Below, piece by piece: positions 1-8,369 of a DNA stretch of 64,000 nt. A program made the position numbers and the translations under genes. Source of the DNA: Nocardioides sp. PD653-B2. Its GTDB lineage: Bacteria; Actinomycetota; Actinomycetes; Propionibacteriales; Nocardioidaceae. Within the stretch, counting starts at the first letter, position 1. Every line of letters starts with the position of its first letter. The notes below the pieces were generated by a model that did not search any database, was not told the DNA's origin, and worked only from the letters and a program-made list of their open reading frames with translations. The stretch spans positions 103,056 to 167,055 of the forward strand of contig NZ_BDJE01000025.1 in assembly GCF_002117935.1 (NCBI RefSeq), written 5' to 3'.

Positions 1-528
1 CGCCGCCAGCGAGCGCAGGTCCTGACCGACGGCCTGCACGAGGAAGTCGGCGGCGTCCTGGTCGATCGTCGAGCCGTGGCTGCGGACCTCGGCGGCGACG
101 AAGTTGACGTACTCCGAGGCCCGGAGCTCGCCGGACTTCGACTCGGAGACCGTGTCGAGCTTGCGCAGCTTGGTGAGGGTGCCACTGCCCTTCTGCCCGC
201 CGCCGTGCACGAGGACCAGCGCGACCTCGTCGGCCGGCGCCGCGGCGTACGCCAGGAGCCCCTCGACCGACTCCTCGGGCAGGTTCTCCAGCCCGCGGAC
301 GACCACGCACCGGATGCTCGAGAAGAGCGACGGGGCGGCGAGCTCGCCGAGCGTCGCCAGCGAGAGGTCGGAGCCGACCGTCTCGGAGAACTCCGACTCG
401 GCGTCGTGGTGACGCACGACGTCGCGGACGGCGGCGACCGTGCGCTCGTTGAGGAACTCCTCCTTGCCGGTCACGAGCGTGACCCGGCCGAGGACGTCTG
501 CTGCGCGCGGATGCGAGGGACCTGCCAT
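1..528 (-). CDS. holA: DNA polymerase III subunit delta, N-terminal part (cut by window edge)
   Basis: The minus-strand frame opens with ATG at 528 and runs without a stop off the left edge, giving the first 176 residues. It has the look of a clamp-loader delta N-terminal domain: an early VTLVTGKEEFLNERTV segment (the delta equivalent of a P-loop region), then LFSSIRCVVVRGLENL and a polar stretch around GGGQKGSGTLTKLRK typical of delta, which opens the beta sliding clamp during clamp loading. It follows comEC by 46 bases in the same direction; comEA-comEC-holA is a common actinobacterial order. The C-terminus lies outside the window. Confidence 0.85.
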   Translation of the reverse strand, partial: MAGPSHPRAADVLGRVTLVTGKEEFLNERTVAAVRDVVRHHDAESEFSETVGSDLSLATLGELAAPSLFSSIRCVVVRGLENLPEESVEGLLAYAAAPADEVALVLVHGGGQKGSGTLTKLRKLDTVSESKSGELRASEYVNFVAAEVRSHGSTIDQDAADFLVQAVGQDLRSLAA

Positions 529-574
529 GGTGCGGCAAGCCTGCCACAGCGCGCCGACGTCCGAGGACCGGGCG

Positions 575-2881
575 TCAGCGCGTCTCGGTGCTCAGCGCAC
601 CGTCCCGCTCGGCCACCACCAGGTCACCGTCGAGGTCGGTGCGCAGCACCCGCGCCCCGGTCGCCGCGAGCGGTGCCAGCGCCTCCGGCGCAGGGTGGCC
701 GTAGTCGTTGTCGGCGCCGACCGACACCAGCGCCACCCGGGCGCCGAGCGAGACCAGCCAGTCCTCGTCCTGGTAGCGACTGCCGTGGTGCGGCACCTTG
801 AGCACGTCGACCTGGAGCCCGGGCAGCGCCGCCGCGAGCGCCTCCTGTCCTTCGGGCTCGACGTCGCCGGTGAGCAGCATCCGCACCCCGTGCACCTCGA
901 CCAGCAGCACCACGCTCGCCTCGTTGGCGGTGCTGCCGTCGCCCGGCCCGGCGGTCGGCGAGTCCGGGGGCGGCCACAGCGCCTGGAGGGAGACGTCGCC
1001 GACGACGCGGGTCACGCCGTACGGCGTGGGTGCCGGCGCCAGCCCGGCCGCGGCGGCGAGGGTGTCGACCTCGCGCACGCCCTGCGGCGGGTCGAGCAGC
1101 CGGGTGGTCTCGATGGCGCCGACCTGTCGTCCGTCGAGGACCCCGGACAGCCCGTCGACGTGGTCGGCGTGGAAGTGCGTGAGCACCACCAGCGGCACCA
1201 CCCGGATCTCCAGCCGGTCCAGGCACGCGTCTACTGCGGCCGGGTCGGGCCCGGCGTCGACGACCACCCCGGCGTGGGGGCCGGCGTTGAGCACCAGCGC
1301 GTCGCCCTGCCCGACATCGCAGGCGGCGAGCAACCACCCGTCCGGCGGCCAACCGGGCGTCGGCGGCCGCACCAGGACGCCGACGACGAGCAGCAGGCAG
1401 CAGCCGACGCCGGTCGCCGGGCCGCGCAGCAGGTACGGCGCCCCGAGCGCCACCACGACGACCACCACCGTGAGCAGCACCAGCGCGCCGGCCCCGGTCC
1501 CCCACGCGAGCGAGGCTGTCGGCAGCCCCGCCTCGTGCTCGGCGACCGTCACGATCCAGGCGACGCACCAGGCGGCCGGCGTGCCGAGCACCCGGCCGGC
1601 CGGGTCCCACAGCAGGCCGACCAGGCCACCGCCCAGCCCGAGGACCGTGGCCGGGCCGACGACGGGCGCGACCACCAGGTTGGCGGCGACCGCCACCAGG
1701 CTCACCTGACCGGAGATCGCGGCCACGACCGGCGTGCACGCGAGCTGGGCCGCGGCCGGCACGGCGACCGCCTCGGCCACCCAGCGCGGCAGCCACCGCG
1801 CCAGGGCGTCACGCCAGCCGGGCGCCAGCAGCAGGATGCCGCCGGTCGCGAGGACGGACAGCACGAAGCCCACCGACGCCGCCAGCCCGGGCTCGACCAG
1901 CACCAGGGCGAGGACGGCCACACCCAGGGCGCGGGTGCCGCGCTGCCGGCCGTTGGTCCCCATCGCGAACAGCGCCACCGTGCCCATCACCGCGGCCCGG
2001 AGCACGCTCGGCTCGGTGCGCGCCAGCAGCACGAAGCCGACGATGCCGGCCGCGCCGACGGCGTACAGCCAGCGCCCGCGCACCCCGCCCCAGCGGGCGA
2101 GCACCAGGAGGAAGCCGACAACCAGGGTCAGGTTCGTCCCCGAGACGGCGAGCAGGTGGGTGAGGCCGGTGGTCCGGAAGTCGTCGGCCAGGGCGGGGTC
2201 GAGGCCGGCGTCGTCGCCGTCCACCAGCGCCGGCACCAGCGCGCGCTGGTCGGCCGGCCGGTGCGCGACCGCGCTCCGGACCGACGCCCGCACAGCGGCC
2301 GCACCGTCCCACCACAGGTCCGGGGCCGCGACGACCTCGGGCGGCCCCCGGGCACCCAGGACCGCGGCCAGGTCGTCGCCGTCGGCCGGCGACAGGCGGC
2401 CGGTGACCCGCACGGTGCTGCCCAGCGCGACGTCGCCCCAGGCGTCGTCGGCCATGACCAGCACCGGCACCGACAGCGCGTAGGTCGTCCCGCGCCCGGT
2501 CACCTCCCGGACCTCGAGCCGGGTCAGCACCACGTCGCCGAACCGACCCTCGGTCCGGCGCGGGTCGGAGGCGACCGTGCCGGTCACGCCCGCCACCGCC
2601 CGCTCGGCGGCGAGCCGCGTCACCGGGCTCCCGGCCAGCTGGTCGTGGCGCAGCGCGGCGACCGTGGTGACCGCCCCGAGCACGAGGGCCGCGGCGGCGC
2701 CCGTCCGCCAGACCCGGCCGCTCCCCCGGCGGCCGAGCGCGGCGCCGACGACCATCGCGACCGGGAGCAGGAGCGCCCACCACCCGGCCCACCGACCCGC
2801 GAGCGCGCCGGCCCAGGCGCACGCACCGAGGAGCAGCATCCGCAGGTCGGGGGGCTCACGTCGCGCATCGGGCGTCGGCAC
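575..2881 (-). CDS. comEC: ComEC/Rec2-family DNA uptake channel protein
   Basis: Predicted inner-membrane channel that moves single-stranded DNA into the cell during transformation. The 768-residue protein has N-terminal membrane segments beginning MLLLGACAWAGALAG, a soluble domain, a central multi-pass competence domain (GLTHLLAVSGTNLTLVVGF is the family hallmark), and a C-terminal metallo-beta-lactamase-like domain with LTHFHADHVDGL. The GTG at 2881 is chosen because it begins one base after the comEA stop, implying translational coupling; an ATG at 2839 is the alternative (754 residues). A longer open frame continues into comEA but is not protein-like there. Actinobacteria often keep comEA/comEC without a proven competence state, so function in uptake is inferred. 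Confidence 0.92.
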   Translation of the reverse strand: MPTPDARREPPDLRMLLLGACAWAGALAGRWAGWWALLLPVAMVVGAALGRRGSGRVWRTGAAAALVLGAVTTVAALRHDQLAGSPVTRLAAERAVAGVTGTVASDPRRTEGRFGDVVLTRLEVREVTGRGTTYALSVPVLVMADDAWGDVALGSTVRVTGRLSPADGDDLAAVLGARGPPEVVAAPDLWWDGAAAVRASVRSAVAHRPADQRALVPALVDGDDAGLDPALADDFRTTGLTHLLAVSGTNLTLVVGFLLVLARWGGVRGRWLYAVGAAGIVGFVLLARTEPSVLRAAVMGTVALFAMGTNGRQRGTRALGVAVLALVLVEPGLAASVGFVLSVLATGGILLLAPGWRDALARWLPRWVAEAVAVPAAAQLACTPVVAAISGQVSLVAVAANLVVAPVVGPATVLGLGGGLVGLLWDPAGRVLGTPAAWCVAWIVTVAEHEAGLPTASLAWGTGAGALVLLTVVVVVVALGAPYLLRGPATGVGCCLLLVVGVLVRPPTPGWPPDGWLLAACDVGQGDALVLNAGPHAGVVVDAGPDPAAVDACLDRLEIRVVPLVVLTHFHADHVDGLSGVLDGRQVGAIETTRLLDPPQGVREVDTLAAAAGLAPAPTPYGVTRVVGDVSLQALWPPPDSPTAGPGDGSTANEASVVLLVEVHGVRMLLTGDVEPEGQEALAAALPGLQVDVLKVPHHGSRYQDEDWLVSLGARVALVSVGADNDYGHPAPEALAPLAATGARVLRTDLDGDLVVAERDGALSTETR

Positions 2882-2882
2882 C

Positions 2883-3770
2883 TCACACCGTGACGTAGGG
2901 CGCGAGCTGGCCCAGGGTCGCATCGCCGATGCCGTCCACCTCGAGCAGTTCGTCGACCGCGGTGAAGCCACCGTGCTCGTCGCGCCAGGCGAGGATGGCC
3001 TGCGCGGTGACCGGCCCCACCTCGGGCAGCGCCTCCAGCTCGCTCTGGGAGGCGGTGTTGAGGTTGACCAGCGGTCCGCCCGGCGCACCCGGTGTCGGCA
3101 CCGCCGAGGCCGCGACGCCGGTCGGCGCCGGCATCCCCACCAGGATCTGCTCGCCGTCGATCAGCACGCGGGCCAGGTTCAGCCCGGTGAGGTCCGCACC
3201 CGGGCGGGCGCCGCCGGCCGCCTCGATCGCGTCGACGACCCGGTCGCCGGCATCGAGCACGGCGATGCCCGGATGTCGCACCTTGCCCTCGACGTCGACC
3301 GTGACCGACCCGCCGGCGGCGGCCGCGGCAGGAGCCGCCACCGGCGAGGCGTCGCTGAGGGTCTCCCCCGTGCCCGCGGCCGAGGGGGTGCTGATGGTCG
3401 GGGCCTCCAGGCTGTCGGCGTCGCCGCGCAGCACCCACCAGCAGGTCGCCGCCAGGGCGACCGCGACCAGCACCGCGACCACCGCGACGTGGGCCGGCCC
3501 GAGCGCGAACCGGCCCCGCAACGTCTCGGGCACCACACCGGTGAGCACCCGGCGGGACGCGTGCCGGCCCGGCGTCGGGACCAGCGGCGGGGCAGCCGCG
3601 GGGTCGTCGTCGGCGTCGTCGACCACGCGCAGCGGCCGGATCCGGGTGTGGTGGGAGGACCACTCGTCCGGGTCGGGCTCCGGTCGGGCCGCGGCCAGCT
3701 CGGCGCTCAGCAGCGCGAGCCGTCGCGAGACGGCTTCCTGGTGCTCGGGGCTCGGACGGCGATTCGGCAT
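2883..3770 (-). CDS. comEA: ComEA family helix-hairpin-helix DNA-binding protein
   Basis: A 295-residue membrane-anchored DNA receptor partner of ComEC. Visible parts: a charged cytoplasmic N-terminus of about 110 residues, one transmembrane helix (VAVVAVLVAVALAATCWWVL), an Ala/Pro linker, an SLBB domain (VDVEGKVRHPGIAVL onward) and a C-terminal pair of helix-hairpin-helix motifs (LNTASQSELEALPEVGPV, then VDELLEVDGIG). The ATG at 3770 lies six bases after a TAGCGT hexamer, so it is probably leaderless. Gene order degV-comEA-comEC-holA supports the call. Confidence 0.92.
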   Translation of the reverse strand: MPNRRPSPEHQEAVSRRLALLSAELAAARPEPDPDEWSSHHTRIRPLRVVDDADDDPAAAPPLVPTPGRHASRRVLTGVVPETLRGRFALGPAHVAVVAVLVAVALAATCWWVLRGDADSLEAPTISTPSAAGTGETLSDASPVAAPAAAAAGGSVTVDVEGKVRHPGIAVLDAGDRVVDAIEAAGGARPGADLTGLNLARVLIDGEQILVGMPAPTGVAASAVPTPGAPGGPLVNLNTASQSELEALPEVGPVTAQAILAWRDEHGGFTAVDELLEVDGIGDATLGQLAPYVTV

Positions 3771-3776
3771 GCGCCG

Positions 3777-3782
3777 ACGCTA
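3777..3782 (-). promoter_or_regulatory. -10 hexamer of comEA (TAGCGT)
   Basis: TAGCGT on the minus strand, followed by six bases and then the comEA ATG. It matches the actinobacterial TANNNT consensus, and the spacing implies that transcription starts at or next to the start codon. Prediction from sequence only. Confidence 0.5.
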
Positions 3783-3932
3783 GGCAGCGGCGGCTCGCTG
3801 CGCAGCCTCGTCTCGGCGTCCTGTGGAGAGGGATGGAGGGAGAACCACGGGGGATGGAAAGTGGGCCGACTCCTCGCTACGCCGTGGGGTCGACGGCCGT
3901 GGGAGAGCAGGTCCCCGGCAACCGGCTGCCTT

Positions 3933-3949
3933 CCGGTCGGGCTGACCGG
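3933..3949 (-). terminator. Short hairpin after the DegV gene
   Basis: CCGGTC, five-base loop, GACCGG: a perfect 6-bp stem just after the DegV-family stop codon, without a T run. It is a weak terminator candidate. The rest of the 185-base gap up to comEA shows nothing else I can name. Confidence 0.3.
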
Positions 3950-3955
3950 TCCCGG

Positions 3956-4810
3956 TCAGAGCCGCGGCGCCACGCAGACGGCGATCATGCCGGGCCCGAC
4001 GTGGGCGCCGAGGACCGCCCCGAGCTCGCCGCACCAGACGTCGCGGCCTTCGAGGTTGACCTCGAGCCGCTGCGACAGCTTCTCGGTGAGCTGGCCGGCG
4101 CGCTCGGGGTTGGCGAGGTGGGCGACGCAGACGTCGGCGGGCGCCTCCCCCGCGGCCTGGACGGCCAGCTCCTCGAGCCGGCTCAGCGCGCGCGACGACG
4201 TCCGCACCCGTTCCAGCGAGGCGACCTTCCCGTCCTCGATCTGGAGCAGCGGCTTCACCGACAGCGCTCCGCCGAGCAGCGCTGCGGCGGCGCCGATCCG
4301 ACCCCCGCGACGGAGGTACTCGAGGGTGTCGACGTAGAACAGCGACGACGCCCGTGCCGCCCGCTCACGCGCGGCCTCGGCCGCATCATCGGCGGACCCG
4401 CCCGCGTGGAGGACGTCGGCGGCCGACAGGGCGGCGTACCCCGTCGCCACTCCGACCTGGCGGGTGTCGACCGGGATCACCCGGACCGACGCGTCGCGCG
4501 CCGCGACCTGCGCGGACTCGAAGGTGCCGCTCATGTCGCCGGACAGGTGGATCGACACGATCTCGGTGGCGCCGTCGCGCGCCGCCTTCTCGTAGACCTC
4601 GAGCAGCGCGGCCGGGCCGGGCCGCGACGTGCTGACCGGCTTCCACTCCTTGAGGGCCGCGGCCACCAGGTCGGGCGTGGCCCCGTCGGCGCCCTCGTCG
4701 TACACCGTCGCGCCGATCACCACCTGGAGGGGTACGACGACGATCCCGCGCTCGGCCGCCACCTCCGGAGGGAGGCTGGCGGTCGAGTCGGTGACGATCA
4801 CGGCCGGCAT
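3956..4810 (-). CDS. DegV family fatty-acid-binding protein
   Basis: A 284-residue EDD/DegV-fold protein. It opens with the family motif VIVTDSTASLPPEVAAERGI, has the middle signature VSTSRPGPAALLEVYEKAA and IVSIHLSGDMSGTFESAQ, and GRIGAAAALLGGALSVKPLLQIEDGKV. DegV proteins (FakB in Firmicutes) bind a fatty acid and present it to the FakA kinase for phospholipid synthesis; no fakA-like gene is in the window, so the partner is unknown. The ATG at 4810 follows TACCCT by seven bases. It sits 19 bases after leuS, in the same direction. Confidence 0.9.
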   Translation of the reverse strand: MPAVIVTDSTASLPPEVAAERGIVVVPLQVVIGATVYDEGADGATPDLVAAALKEWKPVSTSRPGPAALLEVYEKAARDGATEIVSIHLSGDMSGTFESAQVAARDASVRVIPVDTRQVGVATGYAALSAADVLHAGGSADDAAEAARERAARASSLFYVDTLEYLRRGGRIGAAAALLGGALSVKPLLQIEDGKVASLERVRTSSRALSRLEELAVQAAGEAPADVCVAHLANPERAGQLTEKLSQRLEVNLEGRDVWCGELGAVLGAHVGPGMIAVCVAPRL

Positions 4811-4817
4811 GACGGCG

Positions 4818-4823
4818 AGGGTA
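4818..4823 (-). promoter_or_regulatory. -10 hexamer of the DegV gene (TACCCT)
   Basis: TACCCT on the minus strand, seven bases before the ATG at 4810. It lies in the 19-base gap after leuS, so the DegV gene may have its own leaderless transcript as well as leuS read-through. Confidence 0.4.
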
Positions 4824-4829
4824 GCCGGG

Positions 4830-7322
4830 TCACACCACCACGTTGACCAGCTTCGGTGCGCGGACGACGACCTTGCGCACCTCGCGACCGTCGATCGCGC
4901 GCACCACGTCGGGGTGTGCCATCGCCAGCCGCTCCAGGTCGGCGTCGCCGATGTCGGGCGCGACGTCCAGCCGGGCCTTGACCTTGCCCTGGATCTGCAC
5001 GACGGCGACGACCGAGTCCTCGACCAGCAGCGCCGGGTCCACCACCGGCCAGCCGGCCCGGGCCACGGTCGGCTCGTGGCCCAGCCGCGACCACATCTCC
5101 TCGGCGGTGTACGGCGCCACCAGGGACAGCAGGATCGCGACCGCTTCCGCCGCCTCGCGCACGGCCGGGTCCGCGGGACCGCAGCCCGAGTCGATGGCCT
5201 TGCGGGTGGCGTTCACCAGCTCCATCACGCGCGCGACCATCACGTTGAACCGGTAGGCCTCGATCAGCTCGGCCGCGTCGTGCACGGTCCGCGCGGTCAC
5301 CCGGCGCAGCGCGACGTCGCCGCCCTCCGGCGAGGTGCCGGCGGGCGAGGTCACGTCACCGGACAGCCGCCAGGCGCGCTGCAGGAAGCGCAGCGACCCG
5401 GCCGGCGACATGTCGGCCCAGTCGATGTCGTCCTCCGGCGGACCGGCGAAGACCAGGGTCAGGCGTACGGCGTCCACGCCGAACTCCGCCAGCTGGTCCC
5501 CCAGGCTGACGCCGTTGCCCAGCGACTTGCTCATCTTCTTGCCGCGGTTGATGACGAAGCCCTGGTTCAGCTGGGCGGAGAACGGCTCGCCGACCTCCAG
5601 CATCCCCATGTCCCGCAGCACCTTGGTGAAGAAGCGCGCGTACAGCAGGTGCAGCACGGCGTGCTCGACGCCGCCCACGTAGATGTCGACCGGCATCCAG
5701 GCGTTGGCCTTGGCGACGTCGAACGGCCCGTCGGTGTAGTCCGGCGAGCAGAAGCGCAGGAAGTACCACGACGAGTCGACGAAGGTGTCCATCGTGTCGC
5801 TGTCCCGCTTGGCGGGACCGCCGCAGGTCGGGCACGCGACGTTGACCCACTCCTCGGCCGCGGCCAGCGGCGAGACGCCCTTCGGCTTCAGGTCCGCGCC
5901 GCGCAGCTCCGGCAGCTCCAGCGGCAGCTGGTCGTAGGGGACGGCGACCTCGCCGTCCTTCTCGCAGTGGATGATCGGGATCGGGACGCCCCAGTAGCGC
6001 TGCCGGCTCAGCAGCCAGTCGCGCAGCCGGAAGTTCACCGTGCCCTCGCCCGCCCGCTGCTGCTCCAGGAAGTCGATGGTGGCGCGCTTGGCCTCGTCGA
6101 CCGACAGCCCGTTGATGTCCAGGGGGGCGTCGACACCGGGGGCCGGGGAGTTGATCGCCGGGCCCTCGCCGTGGAACGCCTCGCCGTCGAAGCCCTCGGG
6201 CGTCTGGGTCGTACGGACGATCTCCAGGCCCATCGTGGTCGCGAACTCCCAGTCGCGCTGGTCGCCGCCCGGCACGCCCATGACCGCACCGGTGCCGTAG
6301 TCGGCCAGCACGTAGTCGGTCGCCCACACCGGGATCTGCGTCCCGGTCACCGGGTTGGTCGCGGTGACGCCCAGGTCGACGCCGGTCTTCGCGCGGTCGG
6401 TCGACAACCGCTCGATCTCGGTCTCCTTGCGGATCTCCTCCCGGTAGGCCTCGAAGGCCGCGCGCTGCTCGTCGGTGACCAGCTCCTCGGCCAGCGGGGA
6501 GTCGACCGCCACCACCAGGAACGTCGTGCCGAAGATCGTGTCCGGCCGCGTGGTGTAGACCGTGATCGGCTCGGCACGGCCCTCCACGGCGAAGTCCACG
6601 TGGGCGCCCTCGGAGCGGCCGATCCAGTTGCGCTGCGCCGAGACCACCCGCGCCGGCCAGGTGGGCTCCAGGTCGTCCAGGCAGTCCAGCAGCTCCTGGG
6701 CGTACTCGGTGATCTTGAAGTACCACTGCGTCAGCTCGCGCTTGGTCACCTCGTGCCCGCAGCGTTCACAGCGGCCGTCGACGACCTGCTCGTTGGCCAG
6801 GACGGTCTGGTCGTTCGGGCACCAGTTGACCGGGCTGTTCTTGCGGTAGGCCAGCCCGCGCTCGCGGAACTTCAGGAACAGCCACTGCGTCCACCGGTAG
6901 TACGCCGGGTCGGAGGTGTGCAGCCGGCGGGTCCAGTCGAAGGAGATGCCGTAGCGCCGGAAGGACTCGTACTGCGTCTCGATGTTCGCGTAGGTGTACG
7001 TCGCCGGGTGCTCGTTGTTGCGGATCGCGGCGTTCTCGGCGGGCAGCCCGAAGGAGTCCCAGCCCATCGGGTTCAGGACCTCGAAGCCGCGCTGCCACCA
7101 GTAGCGGGCGATCACGTCGTGCAGCGCGGTCACCTCGGCGTGACCCATGTGCAGGTCGCCGCTCGGGTAGGGGAACATCGTCAGCGCGTACCGCTTCTCC
7201 CGCGGGGAGTCGTCGTCGGCGCGGAACGGCTGCAGCTCGTCCCACACGGGCAGCCACTTGTCCTGCACCGCGGCGACGTCGTACGTCGCTGCCTCGGCGG
7301 GGTGGGTCTCCTGCTCGCTCAT
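4830..7322 (-). CDS. leuS: Leucine--tRNA ligase
   Basis: Class I leucyl-tRNA synthetase of 830 residues, charging tRNA-Leu. The catalytic HIGH-type motif is [11 protein letters not shown] (HMGH at residues 58-61) and the KMSKS loop is [10 protein letters not shown] (residues 596-600). A zinc-ribbon-like CERCGHEV segment lies around residue 185, and the CP1 editing domain with its [18 protein letters not shown] motif is intact. The ATG at 7322 ([10 protein letters not shown]) is preferred to an in-frame upstream start at 7379, because 7379 lies inside the T run of a predicted attenuator. The leader upstream encodes a leucine-rich peptide (see 7378-7457). Confidence 0.97.
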   Translation of the reverse strand: MSEQETHPAEAATYDVAAVQDKWLPVWDELQPFRADDDSPREKRYALTMFPYPSGDLHMGHAEVTALHDVIARYWWQRGFEVLNPMGWDSFGLPAENAAIRNNEHPATYTYANIETQYESFRRYGISFDWTRRLHTSDPAYYRWTQWLFLKFRERGLAYRKNSPVNWCPNDQTVLANEQVVDGRCERCGHEVTKRELTQWYFKITEYAQELLDCLDDLEPTWPARVVSAQRNWIGRSEGAHVDFAVEGRAEPITVYTTRPDTIFGTTFLVVAVDSPLAEELVTDEQRAAFEAYREEIRKETEIERLSTDRAKTGVDLGVTATNPVTGTQIPVWATDYVLADYGTGAVMGVPGGDQRDWEFATTMGLEIVRTTQTPEGFDGEAFHGEGPAINSPAPGVDAPLDINGLSVDEAKRATIDFLEQQRAGEGTVNFRLRDWLLSRQRYWGVPIPIIHCEKDGEVAVPYDQLPLELPELRGADLKPKGVSPLAAAEEWVNVACPTCGGPAKRDSDTMDTFVDSSWYFLRFCSPDYTDGPFDVAKANAWMPVDIYVGGVEHAVLHLLYARFFTKVLRDMGMLEVGEPFSAQLNQGFVINRGKKMSKSLGNGVSLGDQLAEFGVDAVRLTLVFAGPPEDDIDWADMSPAGSLRFLQRAWRLSGDVTSPAGTSPEGGDVALRRVTARTVHDAAELIEAYRFNVMVARVMELVNATRKAIDSGCGPADPAVREAAEAVAILLSLVAPYTAEEMWSRLGHEPTVARAGWPVVDPALLVEDSVVAVVQIQGKVKARLDVAPDIGDADLERLAMAHPDVVRAIDGREVRKVVVRAPKLVNVVV

Positions 7323-7377
7323 CTGTGTTCTCTCTCCGCGTTCGGTCGGGATCTCTGCTCGTCCTGGCCCGGGGCAC

Positions 7378-7403
7378 AAAAAAACCCCTCGGGCGTGAGG
7401 GGT
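7378..7403 (-). terminator. Intrinsic terminator in the leuS leader
   Basis: Seven-pair stem ACCCCTC/GAGGGGT with a six-base loop and then seven T residues, 55 bases before the leuS ATG. T-tailed terminators are scarce in this window, so one placed upstream of a gene and behind a leader ORF points to attenuation. Confidence 0.75.
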
Positions 7404-7421
7404 GGCCGCACTGGAAGGTGA

Positions 7422-7457
7422 TCAGTGCGGCTGGCTAAGGAGCAGGTTCCTGCGCAT
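7422..7457 (-). CDS. Leader peptide MRRNLLLSQPH of the leuS attenuator
   Basis: ATG at 7457, eleven codons, TGA at 7424-7422. It contains CTG-CTC-CTT as three consecutive leucine codons; CTT is rare in this GC-rich genome, which would sharpen stalling. Its stop codon lies inside the left arm of the following hairpin. It is too short for gene finders and is called only from its position before leuS and the adjoining terminator. Confidence 0.6.
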   Translation of the reverse strand: MRRNLLLSQPH

Positions 7458-7503
7458 GGGCCCAGAGTACCCGACCACGACCTCCGCCTGCCCGCTCCGC
7501 CTC

Positions 7504-7509
7504 TAGGGT
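7504..7509 (+). promoter_or_regulatory. -10 hexamer of the SDR gene (TAGGGT)
   Basis: TAGGGT ends seven bases before the ATG at 7517, implying a leaderless transcript. It also supports ATG 7517 over the in-frame GTG at 7508, which overlaps the hexamer. Confidence 0.5.
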
Positions 7510-7516
7510 GGCGACC

Positions 7517-8278
7517 ATGACTGTCCCCGACATGTTCCGCCTCGACGGCAGGGTCGCCGTCGTGACCGGCGCCTCCAGCGGTCTCGGCGTCGCCTTCGCG
7601 CAGGGCCTGGCCGAGGCCGGCGCCGACGTCGCCCTGGGCGCCCGGCGTGCCGACCGGTTGAAGGACACCGCCGCGCTGGTCGAGGCCACCGGCCGCCGAG
7701 CGCTCACCGTCGCCACCGACGTGGCCGACCCGGACTCGTGCTCGAACCTGGTCGCCCTCGCCCTGGAGGAGTTCGGCCGGGTCGACATCCTGGTCAACAA
7801 CGCCGGGATCGCGACGGCGATGCCCGCGACCCGCGAGCCGCCCGCCGACTTCCGCCGGGTCATCGACGTCAACCTCAACGGCTGCTACTGGATGGCGCAG
7901 GCCTGCGGACGGGTGATGCAGCCGGGCTCGAGCATCATCAACATCAGCTCGGTCCTCGGCATCACCACCGCCGGCCTCCCCCAGGCGGCGTACGCCGCGT
8001 CGAAGGCCGGCCTGATCGGCCTGACCCGCGACCTGGCGCAGCAGTGGACCGGCCGCAAGGGGATCCGGGTCAATGCGATCGCGCCCGGGTTCTTCGACTC
8101 GGAGATGACCGAGCAGTACCCGCCCGGCTACCTCGAGTCGCAGGCGCCGCGGATCCCCAGCGGCCGCAAGGGCGACCCCGCCGAGCTGGCCGCGACCGCC
8201 GTCTTCCTCGCCTCCGATGCCGCGGGATACATCACCGGCCAGACCCTGGCCGTCGACGGCGGGCTGACCATCACCTGA
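7517..8278 (+). CDS. SDR family NAD(P)-dependent oxidoreductase
   Basis: A classical short-chain dehydrogenase/reductase of 253 residues. It has the Rossmann glycine motif VTGASSGLG, the NNAG motif (VNNAGIAT), the catalytic serine in INISSVLG, the YAASK catalytic Tyr-Lys pair, and a C-terminal GQTLAVDGGLT typical of FabG-like enzymes. The substrate is not deducible. It is divergent from leuS and convergent with the alkaline phosphatase, so it is probably monocistronic. Confidence 0.88.
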   Translation: MTVPDMFRLDGRVAVVTGASSGLGVAFAQGLAEAGADVALGARRADRLKDTAALVEATGRRALTVATDVADPDSCSNLVALALEEFGRVDILVNNAGIATAMPATREPPADFRRVIDVNLNGCYWMAQACGRVMQPGSSIINISSVLGITTAGLPQAAYAASKAGLIGLTRDLAQQWTGRKGIRVNAIAPGFFDSEMTEQYPPGYLESQAPRIPSGRKGDPAELAATAVFLASDAAGYITGQTLAVDGGLTIT

Positions 8279-8304
8279 CGCGCGCGGGTTTCACCGGGCG
8301 GCCG

Positions 8305-8356
8305 CCGGAACCCGCACGACACGCCGAGTGGGTACGGCGTGTCGCGCGGGTTCCGG
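8305..8356. terminator. Bidirectional terminator hairpin
   Basis: A near-perfect inverted repeat between two convergent genes: 22-base arms (8305-8326 and 8335-8356) with one mismatch and an 8-base loop. There is no T run on either strand. It probably ends transcription of both the SDR gene and the alkaline phosphatase. Confidence 0.7.
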
Positions 8357-8369
8357 CTGCCAGGGCAAG

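Larger units (their letters stand above)
7378..7457 (-). promoter_or_regulatory. Predicted leucine-responsive transcription attenuator of leuS
   Basis: Minus-strand leader of leuS. In order: an 11-codon ORF with three adjacent leucine codons (7457-7422); a hairpin CCGCACTG/CAGTGCGG (7430-7406) whose left arm overlaps the last codons and stop of that ORF; and a strong Rho-independent terminator ACCCCTC/GAGGGGT followed by seven T residues (7403-7378). This is the architecture of ribosome-mediated attenuation: leucyl-tRNA shortage would stall the ribosome on the leucine codons and change folding. I could not identify a clear alternative antiterminator pairing by eye, so the exact switch is unproven. 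Confidence 0.65.

Noticed and set aside
440..2893. An 817-residue plus-strand open frame opposite comEC
   Set aside because: Composition of Arg, Gln, His and Pro with no domain; antisense shadow of comEC.
7378..7457. T-box riboswitch ahead of leuS
   Set aside because: No room for specifier stem I or a T-box sequence, and the short Leu-codon ORF with a terminator fits peptide attenuation better.
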